Shown here piece by piece: positions 62,645 through 64,000 of a stretch of DNA of 64,000 bases. The stretch covers positions 125,397 through 189,396 of the forward strand of contig JABWCQ010000004.1 in the NCBI GenBank assembly GCA_013360195.1. Direction: 5' to 3'. The notes under the pieces were generated by a model. The model worked only from the letters and a program-made list of their open reading frames with translations, was not told where the DNA came from and did no database searches. Source of the DNA: a bacterium (GTDB lineage Bacteria > Electryoneota > RPQS01). The translations under genes and the position numbers were made by a program. Position 1 is the first letter of the stretch; each line of letters starts with the position of its first letter.

Positions 62645-64000
62645 TTATTTCAGGACCACCAATTTTTGGGTAACATAATTTGTCTGACTATTTGCGCGAA
62701 CCAGATAAACCCCGCTGGCCAGGTGTGAAGCATTGTAATTGACCGATGACATTCCTCCAGACAGTGGAATACGATCAATCATCTGTCCGAGCAGGTTGTA
62801 AATCCCGACGTCCGCGCTACCGTGGACATTGTTGTGCTCGAACTCAATCTGCACGTACCCATTCGCCGGGTTAGGGTAAAGGTATAAAGAAAACTCTTCC
62901 GCTACCGGCGGAAGTTCACCCACCGGAACACGCAAAGTCGTGTCGCCCGACAAAATGACCACCTTTCCTCGGCGGCTGTTCAAGACGTCCCCCTGACAAC
63001 CAATGGCCAAATCATCCACACCGTCCCCGTTCACGTCGCCAACTCCTATTGCTCGCCACAATTGCACGTCTGAGTTCAACCAGAAACCGCCCAGCCATAG
63101 ACACAGCTTACCGAAACCGTTCGCGCAGGGTTCATTCACAATCACCAAATCCTCGAACCCATCGCGATTATAGTCGCCTGCTGATGCGATACCATGTGCA
63201 ACATTGTTGCACCCTTGATAATCGAGTAAAAAAAGCGGAGTTGGGGAAATATCTGCACCCCCCAAATGCACATCTATTGTCCTTGGATCGCGGCTAACCG
63301 CCAGATCCGCCGCACCGTCGCTGTTCAGATCGGCGGAAAGCGTGGCGGGAAAAGCAAAATTGCCGAACCATACGAAGTCTGCAACTGTATCGGGCTCTAC
63401 GCCACCTAAGTATATGAGAGTTGAGTCATCCACACCGTTGACACGCTGAACGAAATAGTCATCATACCCATCACCATTGAAGTCACCAAACACTTCAAAC
63501 ATCGGATCTGAGTTGCCCGATCCAACAGGTTCTCCTCTGTTGGTTAAGTCGACGGACATGTTCCAGTCTGCCGCACCAAAGTAGATGTAGGTTTGATCAA
63601 GATCGTTATAGTGGTAGTAGATGTCATCAAATCCGTCGCCGTTGTGATCGCCCAAGCGCGCTAACCTGCTACGCCCGACTTCGTATGGAACACTCAAGAC
63701 TGCTTCGGGAAATGTGTCTACGACAAGCCCTCCGCCATGAAATTCAAAGACAACACTATCAAGACCCGACATCCAATACCCAATAACCCAGTCAATCTGT
63801 CCATCACTGTTGAAGTCGCCAATCGGTCTGCGATTATACATGTAAGGAGCTTCGGCTCCTTCTCTTGGCATAAACGTTAAGTAGGGATTCTGCGATGGCG
63901 GACTACCGCCGTAAAAGAGATCAACTCTGTCATCAAGTGGAGATCCGAGCGATCCGGGGGACGAAACCATCCAATCCGCGTATCCATCTTGATTCTGGTC
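62645..64000 (-). CDS. Secreted FG-GAP/VCBS-repeat protein with Por-type sorting tail (N-terminus cut by window edge)
   Basis: The frame stays open to the window edge, so the 451 residues seen are the C-terminal part. At least six FG-GAP/integrin-alpha-like repeats are visible: DFNSDGQIDWVIGY, DHNGDGFDDIYYHY, DFNGDGYDDYFVQR, DLNSDGAADLAVSR, DYNRDGFEDLVIVN and DVNGDGVDDLAIGC. Their DxNxDGxxD loops fit calcium binding and a beta-propeller. The last 80 residues (YLYPNPANGYVQIEFE, IYNLLGQMIDRI, SGVYLVRANSQTN) form a FlgD-like sorting module. It is the only complete C-terminus of this protein available; the signal peptide, presumably present, lies outside. Confidence 0.9.
   Translation of the reverse strand, partial: DQNQDGYADWMVSSPGSLGSPLDDRVDLFYGGSPPSQNPYLTFMPREGAEAPYMYNRRPIGDFNSDGQIDWVIGYWMSGLDSVVFEFHGGGLVVDTFPEAVLSVPYEVGRSRLARLGDHNGDGFDDIYYHYNDLDQTYIYFGAADWNMSVDLTNRGEPVGSGNSDPMFEVFGDFNGDGYDDYFVQRVNGVDDSTLIYLGGVEPDTVADFVWFGNFAFPATLSADLNSDGAADLAVSRDPRTIDVHLGGADISPTPLFLLDYQGCNNVAHGIASAGDYNRDGFEDLVIVNEPCANGFGKLCLWLGGFWLNSDVQLWRAIGVGDVNGDGVDDLAIGCQGDVLNSRRGKVVILSGDTTLRVPVGELPPVAEEFSLYLYPNPANGYVQIEFEHNNVHGSADVGIYNLLGQMIDRIPLSGGMSSVNYNASHLASGVYLVRANSQTNYVTQKLVVLK

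Overview
The window looks like a chromosome fragment of an uncultivated bacterium of the Fibrobacteres-Chlorobi-Bacteroidetes (FCB) superphylum or a neighbouring candidate phylum. The evidence is indirect: five secreted proteins end in the FlgD-like/Por-type C-terminal sorting module (YPNPFNP...GxYxxx...KxxLLK) typical of FCB lineages, one of them carries a gingipain-like C25 peptidase core, and complex I genes lie in the order nuoABCDEFGHI. Genes are densely packed, many start with TTG or GTG and many overlap by 1-4 bases. No phage, insertion sequence or CRISPR array was seen.

Layout. 1-7.5 kb: a cut-off secreted protein on the minus strand, then a plus-strand run of a lytic transglycosylase, a selenocysteine-containing SelD, aspartate-semialdehyde dehydrogenase and a secreted repeat protein. 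A two-way terminator follows. 7.5-22.9 kb: one long minus-strand run which, read in its own direction, is tRNA-Ala(CGC), SRP RNA, a membrane protein, dnaX, recR, pgsA, pgpA, cinA, thpR, an SRPBCC protein, recA, an outer-membrane-like protein, recX, a second outer-membrane-like protein, alaS, gmhA and a BatA/VWA protein. This extends the widespread pgsA-cinA-recA-recX-alaS neighbourhood. 23-29.5 kb: a secreted protein with a possible thioester (TQXA-like) domain, then two DUF3857/transglutaminase-like proteins flanking a membrane protein; the second has lost its catalytic cysteine.

29.7-37.5 kb: complex I peripheral-arm genes plus nuoA and nuoH (nuoA-I), without nuoJ-N. 37.6-44.4 kb: metabolic genes in tight order (FMN-dependent nitronate monooxygenase/FabK-like protein, panD, leucyl aminopeptidase, ETF-ubiquinone oxidoreductase, PHP phosphatase, MBL hydrolase, aquaporin). 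44.5-56.7 kb: a homocysteine methyltransferase/MTHFR fusion, a glutaryl-CoA-dehydrogenase-like enzyme, pgeF, glutamate dehydrogenase, thiN, a large DxxGxDxY-repeat plus HEAT-like protein, an M42 aminopeptidase, a secreted esterase-like protein and an SDR. 57-64 kb: a 1656-residue C25-like secreted protein, a hairpin- and repeat-rich intergenic stretch, and a cut-off FG-GAP repeat protein.

The best-supported unusual item is selD. A UGA codon at 4087-4089 is read in frame within the selD active-site motif and is followed by a 10-bp stem-loop that fits a bacterial SECIS element, so this organism very probably makes selenoproteins. Other points worth a second look are the active/inactive transglutaminase pair, the 12-copy DxxGxDxY protein, a C25-like protein lacking the usual GH motif, and two minus-strand genes joined to their neighbours by overlapping stops on one side and starts 0-22 bp apart on the other.
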